Source of the DNA: Paenibacillus helianthi
Lineage (GTDB): Bacteria; Bacillota; Bacilli; Paenibacillales; Paenibacillaceae
Direction: 5' to 3'
DNA: 64,000 nt
Assembly: GCF_001909055.1 (NCBI RefSeq)
Contig: NZ_LVWI01000034.1
Location: 1 to 64,000 of the forward strand
Made by a program: the position numbers and the translations under genes. Below, in pieces: positions 44,808-60,049 of this stretch. Positions within the stretch are counted from its first letter, which is position 1. Each line of letters opens with the position of its first letter. Below the pieces are notes generated by a model that saw only the letters and a program-made list of their open reading frames with translations, searched no databases and had not been told where the DNA came from.

Positions 44808-44836
44808 TTGATAATCACTCCGTTACACTTTATAAT
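44808..44836 (+). promoter_or_regulatory. Sigma-A promoter of the suf operon
   Basis: TTGATA (44808-44813) and a perfect TATAAT (44831-44836) are exactly 17 bases apart, about 105 bases before sufC. A decamer repeat GAGAATCATT/GATAATCACT (44800-44819) overlaps the -35 and resembles half of a Fur box. Confidence 0.8.
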
Positions 44837-44844
44837 AATTATAA
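44830..44844. promoter_or_regulatory. PerR-box match over the suf -10
   Basis: TTATAATAATTATAA matches the Bacillus PerR consensus TTATAATNATTATAA at every position and includes the suf -10. A bound PerR would block the promoter. The region is AT-rich, so chance cannot be excluded. Confidence 0.55.
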
Positions 44845-44939
44845 TATGATATAAAATCTAATTTTGCTGGCATCAGGGATAACCTGTTACAATACAGCTT
44901 TCTGATTTCGCAAATCGAACAATGGGGGGAAACATTATT

Positions 44940-45722
44940 ATGGCAGCAGATTTTGTCATTGAGGGACTGAAAGCATCAATTGAAGGAAAAGAAATTCTGA
45001 AGGGAATTAACCTTCAAATGAAGGGCGGCGAAATTCACGCCATCATGGGACCGAACGGTACCGGTAAAAGCACCCTGGCTTCGGCTCTGATGGGTCATCC
45101 CAAGTACGTGGTTACTGAGGGTACGGCTGTTCTGGAAGGCGAAGACCTGCTCGAAATGGCTGTGGATGAACGCGCGCGTGCCGGTCTATTCCTGGCGATG
45201 CAGTATCCAAGTGAAATTAGCGGTGTAACGAACTCCGACTTCCTGCGCAGCGCGATCAATTCCCGCCGTGAAGAGGGAAGCGAGATTTCCTTGATCCGCT
45301 TTATCCGTCAAATGGAAGCCAAAATGAAAGAACTGGATATGAACCCTGAGTTTCTGCACCGCTATTTGAACGAAGGCTTCTCCGGCGGCGAAAAGAAACG
45401 CAACGAAATTCTGCAAATGATGATGCTGGATCCTAAGATCGTCATTCTTGACGAAATTGACTCCGGCCTTGATATTGATGCGCTCAAAATTGTCGCTGAA
45501 GGCGTCAACTCCATGCGCAGCCCGGAACGCGGTTTTCTTGTGATTACCCACTATCAGCGCCTTTTGAATTACATCAAGCCAGATTATGTGCATGTCATGA
45601 TGCAGGGACGGATCGTGAAATCCGGCGGCTCCGAACTGGCCGAGCGTCTGGAAGCAGAAGGTTATGAATGGGTAAAGGAAGAGCTTGGCATTGAAGATGA
45701 AACTGTAGGACAGGAAGCTTAA
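44940..45722 (+). CDS. sufC: Fe-S cluster assembly ATPase SufC
   Basis: The 260-residue ABC-type ATPase has Walker A GPNGTGKST, signature FSGGEKKR and Walker B IVILDEIDSGLD. It drives the SufBC2D scaffold on which iron-sulfur clusters are built in the cytosol. A longer start at 44922 is possible, but GGGGGGA lies inside that extension and spaces well to the ATG at 44940. It is the first gene of sufCDSUB. Confidence 0.97.
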   Translation: MAADFVIEGLKASIEGKEILKGINLQMKGGEIHAIMGPNGTGKSTLASALMGHPKYVVTEGTAVLEGEDLLEMAVDERARAGLFLAMQYPSEISGVTNSDFLRSAINSRREEGSEISLIRFIRQMEAKMKELDMNPEFLHRYLNEGFSGGEKKRNEILQMMMLDPKIVILDEIDSGLDIDALKIVAEGVNSMRSPERGFLVITHYQRLLNYIKPDYVHVMMQGRIVKSGGSELAERLEAEGYEWVKEELGIEDETVGQEA

Positions 45723-45749
45723 GAGACGCCAGGAAGGAGGAAACCACTT

Positions 45750-48701
<2,952 letters not shown>

Positions 48702-48720
48702 AAACAAGGAGGCTGACACC

Positions 48721-50118
48721 ATGGCTAAGAAAGCGCCTGATATGGAAGAGTACCAATACGGGTTCCGTGACGAGCATAAGTCGATATTCCAGTCTGGTAA
48801 GGGACTTACGGCCGAAATTGTTAAAGAAATCTCCGCCATCAAGAATGAACCGGAGTGGATGCTGGAATTCCGTCTGAAATCTCTGGAGCAATTCTACAAA
48901 ATGCCGATGCCTAATTGGGGCGGTAATCTTGACGAGTTGGATTTTGACGAAATCCAGTATTATGTAAGACCATCCGAGAAGCAAGGTAAGACTTGGGAGG
49001 AAGTTCCTTCCGAGATTAAAGAGACCTTCGACAAGCTGGGTATCCCCGAAGCGGAACAGAAGTTCCTGGCTGGGGTCTCCGCGCAGTACGAATCCGAGGT
49101 TGTCTACCACAGTATGCAGAAGAGCCTTGAAGACCAGGGTGTGATCTTCACCGATACCGACACAGCACTGCGTGAGCACCCGGAACTGTTCAGAAAGTTC
49201 TTCGGTACGATTATCCCGCCTACGGATAATAAATTTGCTGCACTGAATAGTGCGGTATGGTCTGGCGGAAGCTTCATCTATGTTCCAAAGGGTGTGAAAT
49301 GCGAAGTACCTCTCCAGGCCTACTTCCGTATTAACTCCGAGAATATGGGCCAGTTCGAGCGTACACTGATTCTTGCCGATGAAGACAGCTTCGTGCATTA
49401 TGTAGAGGGCTGTACGGCTCCAATCTACAGCACAAACTCGCTTCACAGTGCGGTGGTTGAGATTCTGTGTATGAAGAACGCACGCGTTCGTTACACAACC
49501 ATTCAGAACTGGGCACCGAATATCTACAATCTGGTTACCAAACGTGCCGTTGCGGAAGAGAACGCTACGATGGAATGGGTCGATGGCAACATCGGTTCCA
49601 AGCTGACCATGAAATATCCCGCAGTGGTACTCAAAGGCCGCGGAGCCAAAGGTTCTGTATTGTCCATTGCGGTTGCCGGCAAGGACCAGCATCAGGATGC
49701 AGGTGCCAAAATGATCCACTTGGCTCCAGACACGACTTCGACGATCGTCTCCAAGTCGATCAGCAAACACGGCGGTAAAGTAACATACCGTGGTCTTGCC
49801 TCCTTCGGCCGTAAGGCGGAAGGTGCGAAATCCAACATCAAATGTGATACGCTCATTCTGGATAACCTGTCCACTTCGGACACGATTCCTTACAATGAGA
49901 TCATGAACGATAACATCGTGCTTGAGCATGAAGCGACTGTCTCCAAGGTCTCCGAGGAGCAGTTGTTCTACCTGATGAGCCGGGGCCTTACCGAAGCCGA
50001 AGCGACTCAGATGATCATCATGGGCTTCATCGAGCCATTCACCAAAGAGCTGCCGATGGAGTATGCGGTAGAAATGAACCGTCTGATCAAGTTCGAGATG
50101 GAAGGCTCCATCGGTTAA
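48721..50118 (+). CDS. sufB: Fe-S cluster assembly protein SufB
   Basis: The 465-residue main scaffold subunit has [22 protein letters not shown] N-terminal text, the beta-helix core ([20 protein letters not shown], with the conserved Cys), and the C-terminal [13 protein letters not shown] and [16 protein letters not shown]. It forms SufBC2D with the products upstream. A good AAGGAGG precedes the ATG. It is the last gene of the operon and is followed by a terminator. Confidence 0.97.
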   Translation: MAKKAPDMEEYQYGFRDEHKSIFQSGKGLTAEIVKEISAIKNEPEWMLEFRLKSLEQFYKMPMPNWGGNLDELDFDEIQYYVRPSEKQGKTWEEVPSEIKETFDKLGIPEAEQKFLAGVSAQYESEVVYHSMQKSLEDQGVIFTDTDTALREHPELFRKFFGTIIPPTDNKFAALNSAVWSGGSFIYVPKGVKCEVPLQAYFRINSENMGQFERTLILADEDSFVHYVEGCTAPIYSTNSLHSAVVEILCMKNARVRYTTIQNWAPNIYNLVTKRAVAEENATMEWVDGNIGSKLTMKYPAVVLKGRGAKGSVLSIAVAGKDQHQDAGAKMIHLAPDTTSTIVSKSISKHGGKVTYRGLASFGRKAEGAKSNIKCDTLILDNLSTSDTIPYNEIMNDNIVLEHEATVSKVSEEQLFYLMSRGLTEAEATQMIIMGFIEPFTKELPMEYAVEMNRLIKFEMEGSIG

Positions 50119-50178
50119 CAAAAACAAAAAGTAAAGGGCAGAAGGCGAACTGTAAAGTTCGTCTTCTTCTTGATTTAG

Positions 50179-50225
50179 GCTGTCTTCTTTAACAGATGAA
50201 TCTGTTTGAGAAGGCAGCTTTTTTG
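50179..50225 (+). terminator. Terminator after sufB
   Basis: GGCTGTCTTCT pairs with AGAAGGCAGC and runs into TTTTTT. A second, smaller hairpin (about 50140-50168, GAAGGCGAAC with GTTCGTCTTC) precedes it. Confidence 0.75.
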
Positions 50226-50342
50226 TTGTGTCAATTTATTCGGAAGAATAAATATACATAAAATACATTAAAAGTCTGTACTCGCCCGCAGGAAAACAGG
50301 CTGAATCTTGGATAATCTTAATCCAATAGGATTTTGGAGGAA

Positions 50343-50444
50343 ATGGAAGCATTTAAAGCTGAAGCTGTCCTTTTCCTGGAGAGGAAGACCGATTCTTTCG
50401 GGAAAAACCGAGAAAACGGTGATTTCTCCCCTTTGCCGCATTAA
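50343..50444 (+). CDS. Possible 33-residue leader peptide before the ABC exporter
   Basis: An ATG at 50343 opens a frame of 33 codons (MEAFKAEAVLFLERKTDSFG...) ending 74 bases before the exporter gene. GGAGG precedes it with only two bases between, which is tight. Inside it, TTTCGG and CCGAGAA can form a hairpin. In Bacillus the exporter BmrCD is controlled by translation of a leader peptide (BmrB). No sequence similarity to BmrB is claimed. The rest of the 400-base gap holds the sufB terminator and AT-rich DNA. Confidence 0.25.
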   Translation: MEAFKAEAVLFLERKTDSFGKNRENGDFSPLPH

Positions 50445-50518
50445 ATCAGGGGTGATAAACTGCATAAAGTCACTAAAAATGGAAGCGCTAAAAATCTAAA
50501 GCTTTAAGGAGGAGAGAT

Positions 50519-52288
50519 ATGGATGTTCTCAGGCAACTGCGGGGCTTTTATCGGGAGAAGCTGCACTATCTGATTCTGTCGATTGTTTGTTTGGCGGCCG
50601 CAACTGCAGTGGGGCTTATTACCCCCAACTTGTTAAGACGTTTAATTGATGATGTTATTGTGCCCATGAAGTTTACTGAGGTGCCCGTTCTTGCTCTAAG
50701 CGTATTGGCTGTCGTTTTTGTTAAGGCTTGTCTGCAGTTTGCGCATGGATTTTTCGGAGGACGGCTGGGTAACTTTCTGGCCTACCGCCTGCGCAATGCC
50801 TGCTATGAGAAGCTGCAATTCCTGTCTTTCCGCTATTATGACACGGCGAAGACAGGTGACCTGATGTCCCGGCTGACCGGGGATCTTGAGGCCATCCGGC
50901 TGTTCATCGGCTTCGGATTTGCCCAACTGCTGAATGTGTTTTTTATGGTGCTGTTTGGCTCTATTATGATGTTCACGATCAATTGGCAGCTAACCCTTGT
51001 CACACTGATCACTATGCCGTTTCTGGCTGCTGTTGCATTCCGATTCGAATCCAAGATTCACCCGGCCTTTCAGGAGATGCGGCTTGCGCTTAGCGCTCTT
51101 ACAACGGCTGTTCAGGAAAATGTGACCGGTGTGCGGACGGTCAAGTCGTTCGCCAGAGAATCCTTCGAGGTAGAGAAGTTCTCACACCGTAATGAACGCT
51201 ACAAGGATAATCAGATTTTTGCCGCGGAGCTGTGGAGCAAGTTTTTTCCGGTGATGGAGCTGTTAGCTTCGGTCAGTGTAGCGATATTGCTCGGGGTTGG
51301 CGGAACACTGGTCATTAAGGGACGGATGTCGCTTGGTGAGCTTGTAGCCTTTTTCAGCTTAATCTGGTATATTATCGGCCCTGTCTGGGGCCTTGGCTTC
51401 CATATCAACAACTATACGCAATCCAAAGCTTCGGGAGAACGTGTGCTTGAAGTGCTTAACCAGCCTATCGATGTAAAAGATAAAGATAATGCCCGTGAGC
51501 TTGTGGCAGCTGAAGTAAAGGGCGAAGTCGTCTTTGATCACGTGACATTTGCCTACGGCAACAAAATGCCTGCAGTCAAGGACATTCATTTCAGCGCCAA
51601 GCCAGGGGCGGTCATCGGGTTCCTGGGCGGTACCGGCTCCGGGAAGTCAACCATTATCCAGCTGATGATGCGGGCATATGATGTGAATAATGGCAGCATA
51701 ACCCTGGATGGTGTGGATATCCGTGAATACAATGTGCGCAGCCTGCGGTCACAGATTGCCACGGTGTTCCAGGAGACGTTCCTGTTCTCCTCCTCCATCC
51801 GCAACAATATTTCGTACGGCCTGAAGAATGTGAGTATGGAAGAGATCGTCCGTGCCGCACAACTGGCGAAGGCTCATGATTTTATTATGGAAATGCCGGA
51901 CGGGTATGATACGGTGGTTGGCGAACGGGGGATGGGACTCTCAGGCGGTCAGAAGCAGCGTATTGCGATTGCCAGAGCACTTCTGAAGAATCCGCGGATC
52001 CTAATCCTCGATGATGCCACCAGTGCCGTTGATATGGAGACCGAGCATGAGATCCAGGCCGGATTCCAGGAGGTTATGCGCGGACGGACCACCCTGATTA
52101 TTGCCCACCGGATCTCCTCGCTGCGGCATGCCGATCAGATTATTGTCATGAATGAAGGTCATATGGTTCAGCAGGGTACCCACCATGAGCTGATAGAGGT
52201 TCCTGGTCCTTACCAGGATGTCTACCGGATTCAGTATGCTGATTATCTGGCCAGGGACAATGGAAGAGGGGCAGGTGATACGGCATGA
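50519..52288 (+). CDS. ABC exporter half-transporter, degenerate-site subunit
   Basis: The 589-residue protein has six membrane helices (about 15-310) and a C-terminal ATPase with Walker A GGTGSGKST, canonical signature LSGGQKQR and Walker B ILILDDATSAVD. The catalytic Glu after Walker B is Asp, as in one half of heterodimeric exporters such as BmrC or TM287. It overlaps the next gene by four bases (ATGA). The pair probably exports drugs, lipids or peptides; the substrate is unknown. The ribosome site is AAGGAGGAG. Confidence 0.93.
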   Translation: MDVLRQLRGFYREKLHYLILSIVCLAAATAVGLITPNLLRRLIDDVIVPMKFTEVPVLALSVLAVVFVKACLQFAHGFFGGRLGNFLAYRLRNACYEKLQFLSFRYYDTAKTGDLMSRLTGDLEAIRLFIGFGFAQLLNVFFMVLFGSIMMFTINWQLTLVTLITMPFLAAVAFRFESKIHPAFQEMRLALSALTTAVQENVTGVRTVKSFARESFEVEKFSHRNERYKDNQIFAAELWSKFFPVMELLASVSVAILLGVGGTLVIKGRMSLGELVAFFSLIWYIIGPVWGLGFHINNYTQSKASGERVLEVLNQPIDVKDKDNARELVAAEVKGEVVFDHVTFAYGNKMPAVKDIHFSAKPGAVIGFLGGTGSGKSTIIQLMMRAYDVNNGSITLDGVDIREYNVRSLRSQIATVFQETFLFSSSIRNNISYGLKNVSMEEIVRAAQLAKAHDFIMEMPDGYDTVVGERGMGLSGGQKQRIAIARALLKNPRILILDDATSAVDMETEHEIQAGFQEVMRGRTTLIIAHRISSLRHADQIIVMNEGHMVQQGTHHELIEVPGPYQDVYRIQYADYLARDNGRGAGDTA

Positions 52289-54144
52289 AGCTGGAAGCTA
52301 ACCAAGAGAAATCCGTAAAAATGAAGCAAGGTTCGGCCCAGGAGCAAACGCTAGACGAACGGTTCGTGTACAAGGATGATGACGTCATTGACAAGGCGTT
52401 CGACTGGAAGCAGTTCACCAGGCTGTTCAGTTATATGAAGCCTTATGCCAGGCAAATGCTGCCGCTCGTGTCGGTGATGATGATCCTCGGCACGATTACG
52501 AAGCTGACGGTCCCTTACCTGACGAGTATGGCTATCGATAAGGCGATTGCTCCGAAGTCGGGGAATCCCAGTCTGACCCTGCTGTACACCTTGACGGCTG
52601 CTGTAATTGTACTCTATCTGATTCAATGGATTGCTGGGGTCTACCGGATCAAATACACGAATGTAATCGGACAGCGGGTCATATACGATTTGCGCTCAGA
52701 CCTGTTCCGGCATATTCAAAAGCTTTCCTTCAACTTTTTTGATAAACGTCCGGCCGGCTCGGTGCTGGTTCGGGTCACCAATGATATCAACTCCCTGCAG
52801 GATCTGTTCACCAACGGGGTCGTCAATCTGATGATCGACAGTGTGCAATTAATCGGAATCATGGTAATTCTGCTGCTGATCAACTGGAAGCTGGGGCTTG
52901 CGGTGATGATCACTGTACCAGTTATGTTTTTTGTCTCCACCAAGCTGCGCCAGAAGATCCGGATTGCCTGGCAGGATGTGCGGATGAAGAACTCGCGGAT
53001 CAATTCCCATTTGAATGAGTCGATTCAAGGGATCAGAGTGACCCAGGCCTACACCCAGGAACAGGAGAACATGAACTATTTCGACGCCATGAATATGGAT
53101 AGCCGGAAATCCTGGAACAAGGCGTCGGCGATGAACCAGGCGTTTGGACCGATTATTGAAATTACAGGCGGCTTCGGAACGATGATTCTCTTCTGGTTCG
53201 GGGCATACCTGATCCAGACCGGTGATCTTACCGTGGGCTTTCTAGTGGCATTCAGTACCTATGTCAGCAACTTCTGGGACCCGATCAACCGCCTGGGCCA
53301 GATGTATAACCAGTTGTTGGTGGCGATGGCTTCCTCGGAACGGATCTTTGAGTATCTGGATGAGCAGCCTGCCGTACAAGACCAACCAGGGGCAACACCG
53401 CTGCCGAAGATTCAGGGCGATATTCAATTTAATAAGGTAGTGTTTGAATATGAAAAAGGCCGGGCAGCCCTGAAAGGCATCGATCTCGATGTGAAGGCCG
53501 GCCAGTCGATTGCGCTTGTCGGTCATACGGGCTCAGGAAAAAGCACCATCATCAACCTGATCGGCCGGTTCTATGATATCAAGAGCGGACGCATCACCAT
53601 CGACGGCAGGGATACACGTGACGTGACGCTGCAGAGTCTGCGCGAGCAGATCGGGATCGTGCTGCAGGATACGTTTATTTTCTCAGGGACAATCCGGGAT
53701 AATATCCGCTTCGGGCGGCTGGATGCTACGGACCAGGAGGTCGAGGATGCGGCCAAGGCAGTGGATGCCCATGATTTCATCAGCAAGCTGCCCGGAGGCT
53801 ACGAGACCGAGGTCGAGGAACGCGGCAGTGCGCTCTCCATGGGACAACGCCAGCTGTTGTCGTTCGCACGTGCGCTGCTGGCCAATCCGCGGATATTGAT
53901 CCTGGATGAGGCGACAGCAAGCATTGACACCGAGACGGAGATCAAGATTCAGGAGGCGCTGAAAATTCTGCTTCAGGGCAGGACTTCCTTCATCGTCGCC
54001 CACCGGCTGTCTACCATCCGGCATGCGGATAAGATTGTCGTACTGGATCACGGCGAGATCAAAGAAGAAGGCACCCATGCCGAGCTTACAGCGCGTGACG
54101 GCATCTATAACGGTTTGATCGAAGCGCAGTTCCGCTTCCTGTAG
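52285..54144 (+). CDS. ABC exporter half-transporter, canonical-site subunit
   Basis: The 619-residue partner has a soluble N-terminal extension of about 50 residues (DERFVYKDDDVIDKAFDW), six membrane helices, and an ATPase with Walker A GHTGSGKST, Walker B ILILDEATASID with the catalytic Glu, and an altered signature LSMGQRQL. The altered signature would face the Asp-bearing site of the upstream subunit, so the heterodimer has one strong and one weak ATP site, as in BmrCD-type exporters. Confidence 0.93.
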   Translation: MKLEANQEKSVKMKQGSAQEQTLDERFVYKDDDVIDKAFDWKQFTRLFSYMKPYARQMLPLVSVMMILGTITKLTVPYLTSMAIDKAIAPKSGNPSLTLLYTLTAAVIVLYLIQWIAGVYRIKYTNVIGQRVIYDLRSDLFRHIQKLSFNFFDKRPAGSVLVRVTNDINSLQDLFTNGVVNLMIDSVQLIGIMVILLLINWKLGLAVMITVPVMFFVSTKLRQKIRIAWQDVRMKNSRINSHLNESIQGIRVTQAYTQEQENMNYFDAMNMDSRKSWNKASAMNQAFGPIIEITGGFGTMILFWFGAYLIQTGDLTVGFLVAFSTYVSNFWDPINRLGQMYNQLLVAMASSERIFEYLDEQPAVQDQPGATPLPKIQGDIQFNKVVFEYEKGRAALKGIDLDVKAGQSIALVGHTGSGKSTIINLIGRFYDIKSGRITIDGRDTRDVTLQSLREQIGIVLQDTFIFSGTIRDNIRFGRLDATDQEVEDAAKAVDAHDFISKLPGGYETEVEERGSALSMGQRQLLSFARALLANPRILILDEATASIDTETEIKIQEALKILLQGRTSFIVAHRLSTIRHADKIVVLDHGEIKEEGTHAELTARDGIYNGLIEAQFRFL

Positions 54145-54156
54145 AATATAACAGCA

Positions 54157-54199
54157 GCAGCCCTTTCCGGCATATTCATGTGAGGAAGGGGCTGTTTTA
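54157..54199. terminator. Bidirectional terminator
   Basis: CAGCCCTTTCC pairs with GGAAGGGGCTG (one wobble) and is followed by TTTTATTT. It serves the exporter operon and overlaps the end of the convergent small gene. Confidence 0.65.
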
Positions 54200-54445
54200 T
54201 TTGCGCCTTTTGCCTGCTCTGCCGGTCACCCTGACTTCATACATTTGCGCGCTGATCTCCTGCTGCCACTCGGCATCATCTGTATCTGCGGCAAGCCTGG
54301 CTTCATTGTTCAGCCGTGCCATTTCCCAGCAGTACTTGGCATTTGCCTGCAGGCAATGCCGTTGCTCGGCTACTTCATCGTCTGTCAACGGGCGCTTGCG
54401 GCTTAAGGTATACAACTCTGCAAGCCGTTGATGAATGTCCAGCAT
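54197..54445 (-). CDS. Small conserved hypothetical protein (DUF7667-like)
   Basis: The 82-residue helical protein reads HQRLAELYTLSRKRPLTDDE and HCLQANAKYCWEMARLNNEA, with a basic tail (GRAGKRRK). It resembles a small Paenibacillus family of unknown function that I recall as DUF7667; I cannot confirm the match here. AGGAGGT sits 5 bases before the ATG, so it is probably a real gene. Confidence 0.75.
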   Translation of the reverse strand: MLDIHQRLAELYTLSRKRPLTDDEVAEQRHCLQANAKYCWEMARLNNEARLAADTDDAEWQQEISAQMYEVRVTGRAGKRRK

Positions 54446-54641
54446 TTTTACCTCCTAGTAAGTGTTGATTGTATTCATATCTTTGAACACCCTCGGACAA
54501 ACGGGGTTCATAAGCATCCGCCTAGTTCGTGAGCATGAGCCTTACGTAGTATCTGCTATCAGCCTCGCCATGGGACCAATGGTCCAAACCTGGGGGAGAG
54601 ACTCTGGAAATAATTTTTCCGTAAAATTAATAACGAAAGCC

Positions 54642-54669
54642 TTGTAATCGCTTTTATTTATGCTACAAT
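54642..54669 (+). promoter_or_regulatory. Promoter of the licT-bglPH operon
   Basis: TTGTAA (54642-54647), a 16-base spacer and an extended -10 TGCTACAAT (TACAAT at 54664-54669). It begins transcription about 10 bases before the RAT site. The gap from 54446 holds nothing else that I recognise. Confidence 0.65.
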
Positions 54670-54681
54670 AGCAGTAATACA

Positions 54682-54767
54682 GGATTGTGACCGGTAACGC
54701 GGGCAATGCCTAAGCTGATTCGAGTATCATTTAATTAATGATATTGGGATCAACTTAGGCTTTTTTT
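54682..54767 (+). promoter_or_regulatory. LicT-type RAT antiterminator overlapping a terminator, upstream of licT
   Basis: The RAT element (54682-54710, GGATTGTGACCGGTAACGCG then GGCAATGCC) overlaps the first arm of a terminator whose arms GCCTAAGCTGAT and ATCAACTTAGGC are followed by TTTTTTT (54708-54767). Active LicT binds the RAT hairpin and prevents the terminator, so the regulator controls itself. Confidence 0.9.
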
Positions 54768-54798
54768 GTACAAACTATGTGACAGGAGGTGACTACAG

Positions 54799-55644
54799 AT
54801 GATTATTGAGAAGGTGCTGAACAACAACGTGCTCCTGACGAAAAACCAGAAGGGCAAGGAAGTTATTGTGATGGGAAGAGGCATTTCCTTCAATAAAGTG
54901 GCAGGCGATTATGTGGATCCCGCCAAAGTCGATAAAATCTTCCTGCTTAATGAAAACGAATTTACGGCCCGGTTAACCGAACTGCTGAATGATATTCCAG
55001 TGGCTCATCTGGAGCTGGCGAGTGAAATCGTAACCTATGCCAACGGGATTCTGGGCACCGAGCTCAGCGATAATCTATATCTAACCTTAACGGATCATAT
55101 CCACTTTGCTGTGCAGCGTATGGAGAAGGGGATTTTCCTGAAAAATGCGATGTTGTTTGAAATCAAGCGGTTCTATAAAAAGGAATTCTCCATCGGAATG
55201 GACGCGCTGAAATTTATCGAGAAGGCTACCGGGTTTGCGTTAGGTGAGGATGAAGCGGGCTTCATTGCACTGCATCTGGTGAATGCGAAAATGGACGGAA
55301 ATGAAATGAAGTCCACGATCAAAATGACGGAGATTGTCCAGAATATTCTCAACATCGTCACCTATCATTATAAGGTGGTCCTGGATGATAGCTCACTCAA
55401 TTATTCGCGGTTCCTGACGCATTTACAGTATTTCTCCATGCGGGTACTGAAGAAGGAAACCAGCAACAGTGGAGAGGACTTCTTGTACAATCAGGTCAAG
55501 CAGACGTATGTCAAAGCTTTTGAATGCGCAAACAAAATCAATGATTATCTGGAAAAAGCGTATGCACAGAGCCTGAGCAAGGACGAATACGTCTACCTGA
55601 CGATTCACATCCAGCGTGTCACGGAGCGTAACAGCCTGGAATAG
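54799..55644 (+). CDS. licT: BglG/LicT-family transcription antiterminator
   Basis: The 281-residue protein has an RNA-binding CAT domain (1-58: KVLNNNVLLTKNQKGKEVIV, GRGISFNKVAGDYV) and two PRD domains. The PRD histidines are visible in TDHIHF and IALHLVN (PRD1) and in THLQYFSMR and TIHIQRV (PRD2). The PTS phosphorylates these to report beta-glucoside supply and carbon status. RAT/terminator switches precede both this gene and bglP. AGGAGGTGA lies before the ATG. Confidence 0.95.
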   Translation: MIIEKVLNNNVLLTKNQKGKEVIVMGRGISFNKVAGDYVDPAKVDKIFLLNENEFTARLTELLNDIPVAHLELASEIVTYANGILGTELSDNLYLTLTDHIHFAVQRMEKGIFLKNAMLFEIKRFYKKEFSIGMDALKFIEKATGFALGEDEAGFIALHLVNAKMDGNEMKSTIKMTEIVQNILNIVTYHYKVVLDDSSLNYSRFLTHLQYFSMRVLKKETSNSGEDFLYNQVKQTYVKAFECANKINDYLEKAYAQSLSKDEYVYLTIHIQRVTERNSLE

Positions 55645-55697
55645 GAGCGATATCGCCAGGAGGATAAGGAACAGACAACTAAATACGATCATCTGAC

Positions 55698-55788
55698 AGG
55701 GTGTTACTGGTAAGGCAGGCAAAACCTGAACTGATGGCAAAATAAGCGTGAATTGACGTTTCCTTTTGCTGTGAGTTCAGGTTTTTCT
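55698..55788 (+). promoter_or_regulatory. Second RAT/terminator switch, upstream of bglP
   Basis: The RAT element (55698-55726) contains GTGTTACTGG and GGCAGGCAAAACC, close to the LicT/SacY-type consensus. It overlaps a terminator with arms AACCTGAACT and AGTTCAGGTT followed by TTTCTTG (55723-55788). Confidence 0.88.
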
Positions 55789-55865
55789 TGTTTGCAGAGG
55801 AATTAAAGATAACTGCTGGCACATCCTAACCCTACTGCAACGATCACAAGATATATCCATCTTAA

Positions 55866-57743
<1,878 letters not shown>

Positions 57744-57787
57744 AAGCCAGAGGGGGCAGAAGCCACACTGGAGGAGAAGGAGCGTAA

Positions 57788-59248
<1,461 letters not shown>

Positions 59249-59323
59249 GAGGGGGCTGCAAGCAGCTACGGCCTGTGGTTAAGCTGAAACACACGAAACA
59301 TGCAGAAACCAAGCTTATGATAC

Positions 59324-59368
59324 AAACAGGAGATTCCCAAACCGTCCGGTGAGGGAGCCTCCTGTTTT
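59324..59368 (+). terminator. Terminator after bglH
   Basis: AAACAGGAG pairs with CTCCTGTTTT around a loop of about 25 bases containing GGGAATC-like pairing. Confidence 0.65.
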
Positions 59369-59583
59369 GCTTATGATTTAGGAGATAGAATTACCTTTTG
59401 TTATAGATAATTATGTAAAATTGGGAATAGTTTCTTAGAGCGAGGGGGTTTGGAGCTAAAGTGTTCTGCTGTGCAGGAGGGACGGCGGGCGCAGAAGGCA
59501 AAAGAGTAGCGTGTAAGAACTAAAGTTACGTGAAGTGGAATTAGTCCACTTAAATAGATGGAAAATCGTTATAACGAGGGTAA

Positions 59584-59714
59584 AGTGGGAAAAAGTAGAC
59601 TTAATTGAAGGAAATTCAACCAAAACGATGGAAAACGGCCGAATTAGGTTCCTTTTCTCCAACTATAACTTGCCGGGAAGCAGGAAGAAGTAATTTAAGT
59701 TCACTTTTTCCAAT
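59584..59714. repeat. Dispersed inverted-repeat element, copy B
   Basis: A forward arm AGTGGGAAAAAGTAGACTTA (from 59584) is answered by GAATTAGGTTCCTTTTCTCC (from 59641) and AAGTTCACTTTTTCCA (from about 59697). The arms correspond to those of copy A at 17563-17743, with many substitutions. Confidence 0.45.
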
Positions 59715-60049
59715 TGAGCTCACTGCCGGGCCGGATAACTGAACACATACTCTGTAAATCCAGGACACAATTAGAATATTTCTGGTCCTAATGGGGACTT
59801 CTAATGGGGACTCCCTGTAGGTCAAGCCAGTTACGCCAGTATAGCTCTGAGGCTTCAGTCCATTGCACAGTTAAGCATGGAGCTTCAAAGCGGACTGGTG
59901 CGCCGAACATTCCTTTCGTCTGCTACAGCCCCAGACTTCGATCGGCTCCGGGTGCCCAGGGGGTGAACCCTTGAAGGCCCTCCCTTGGCTAAGGGAGGGC
60001 TTGGGAAGGATCGGGAGGGATCGGAAATCCGTATGGGAGGGATCGCCTC

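Larger units (their letters stand above)
59249..60049. other. Gene-free 800-base gap between convergent genes
   Basis: It holds the bglH terminator (59324-59368) and the dispersed inverted-repeat element (59584-59714). A GC-rich imperfect inverted repeat lies near the right end (about 59970-60005, GGCCCTCCCTTGGC with AAGGGAGGGC), probably the terminator of the HD-GYP-like gene. No coding sequence is supported. Confidence 0.55.

Noticed and set aside
50308..50499. A 63-codon frame upstream of the ABC exporter
   Set aside because: It begins at a non-ATG codon with no ribosome site. The 33-codon frame at 50343 in another frame is the better leader candidate.
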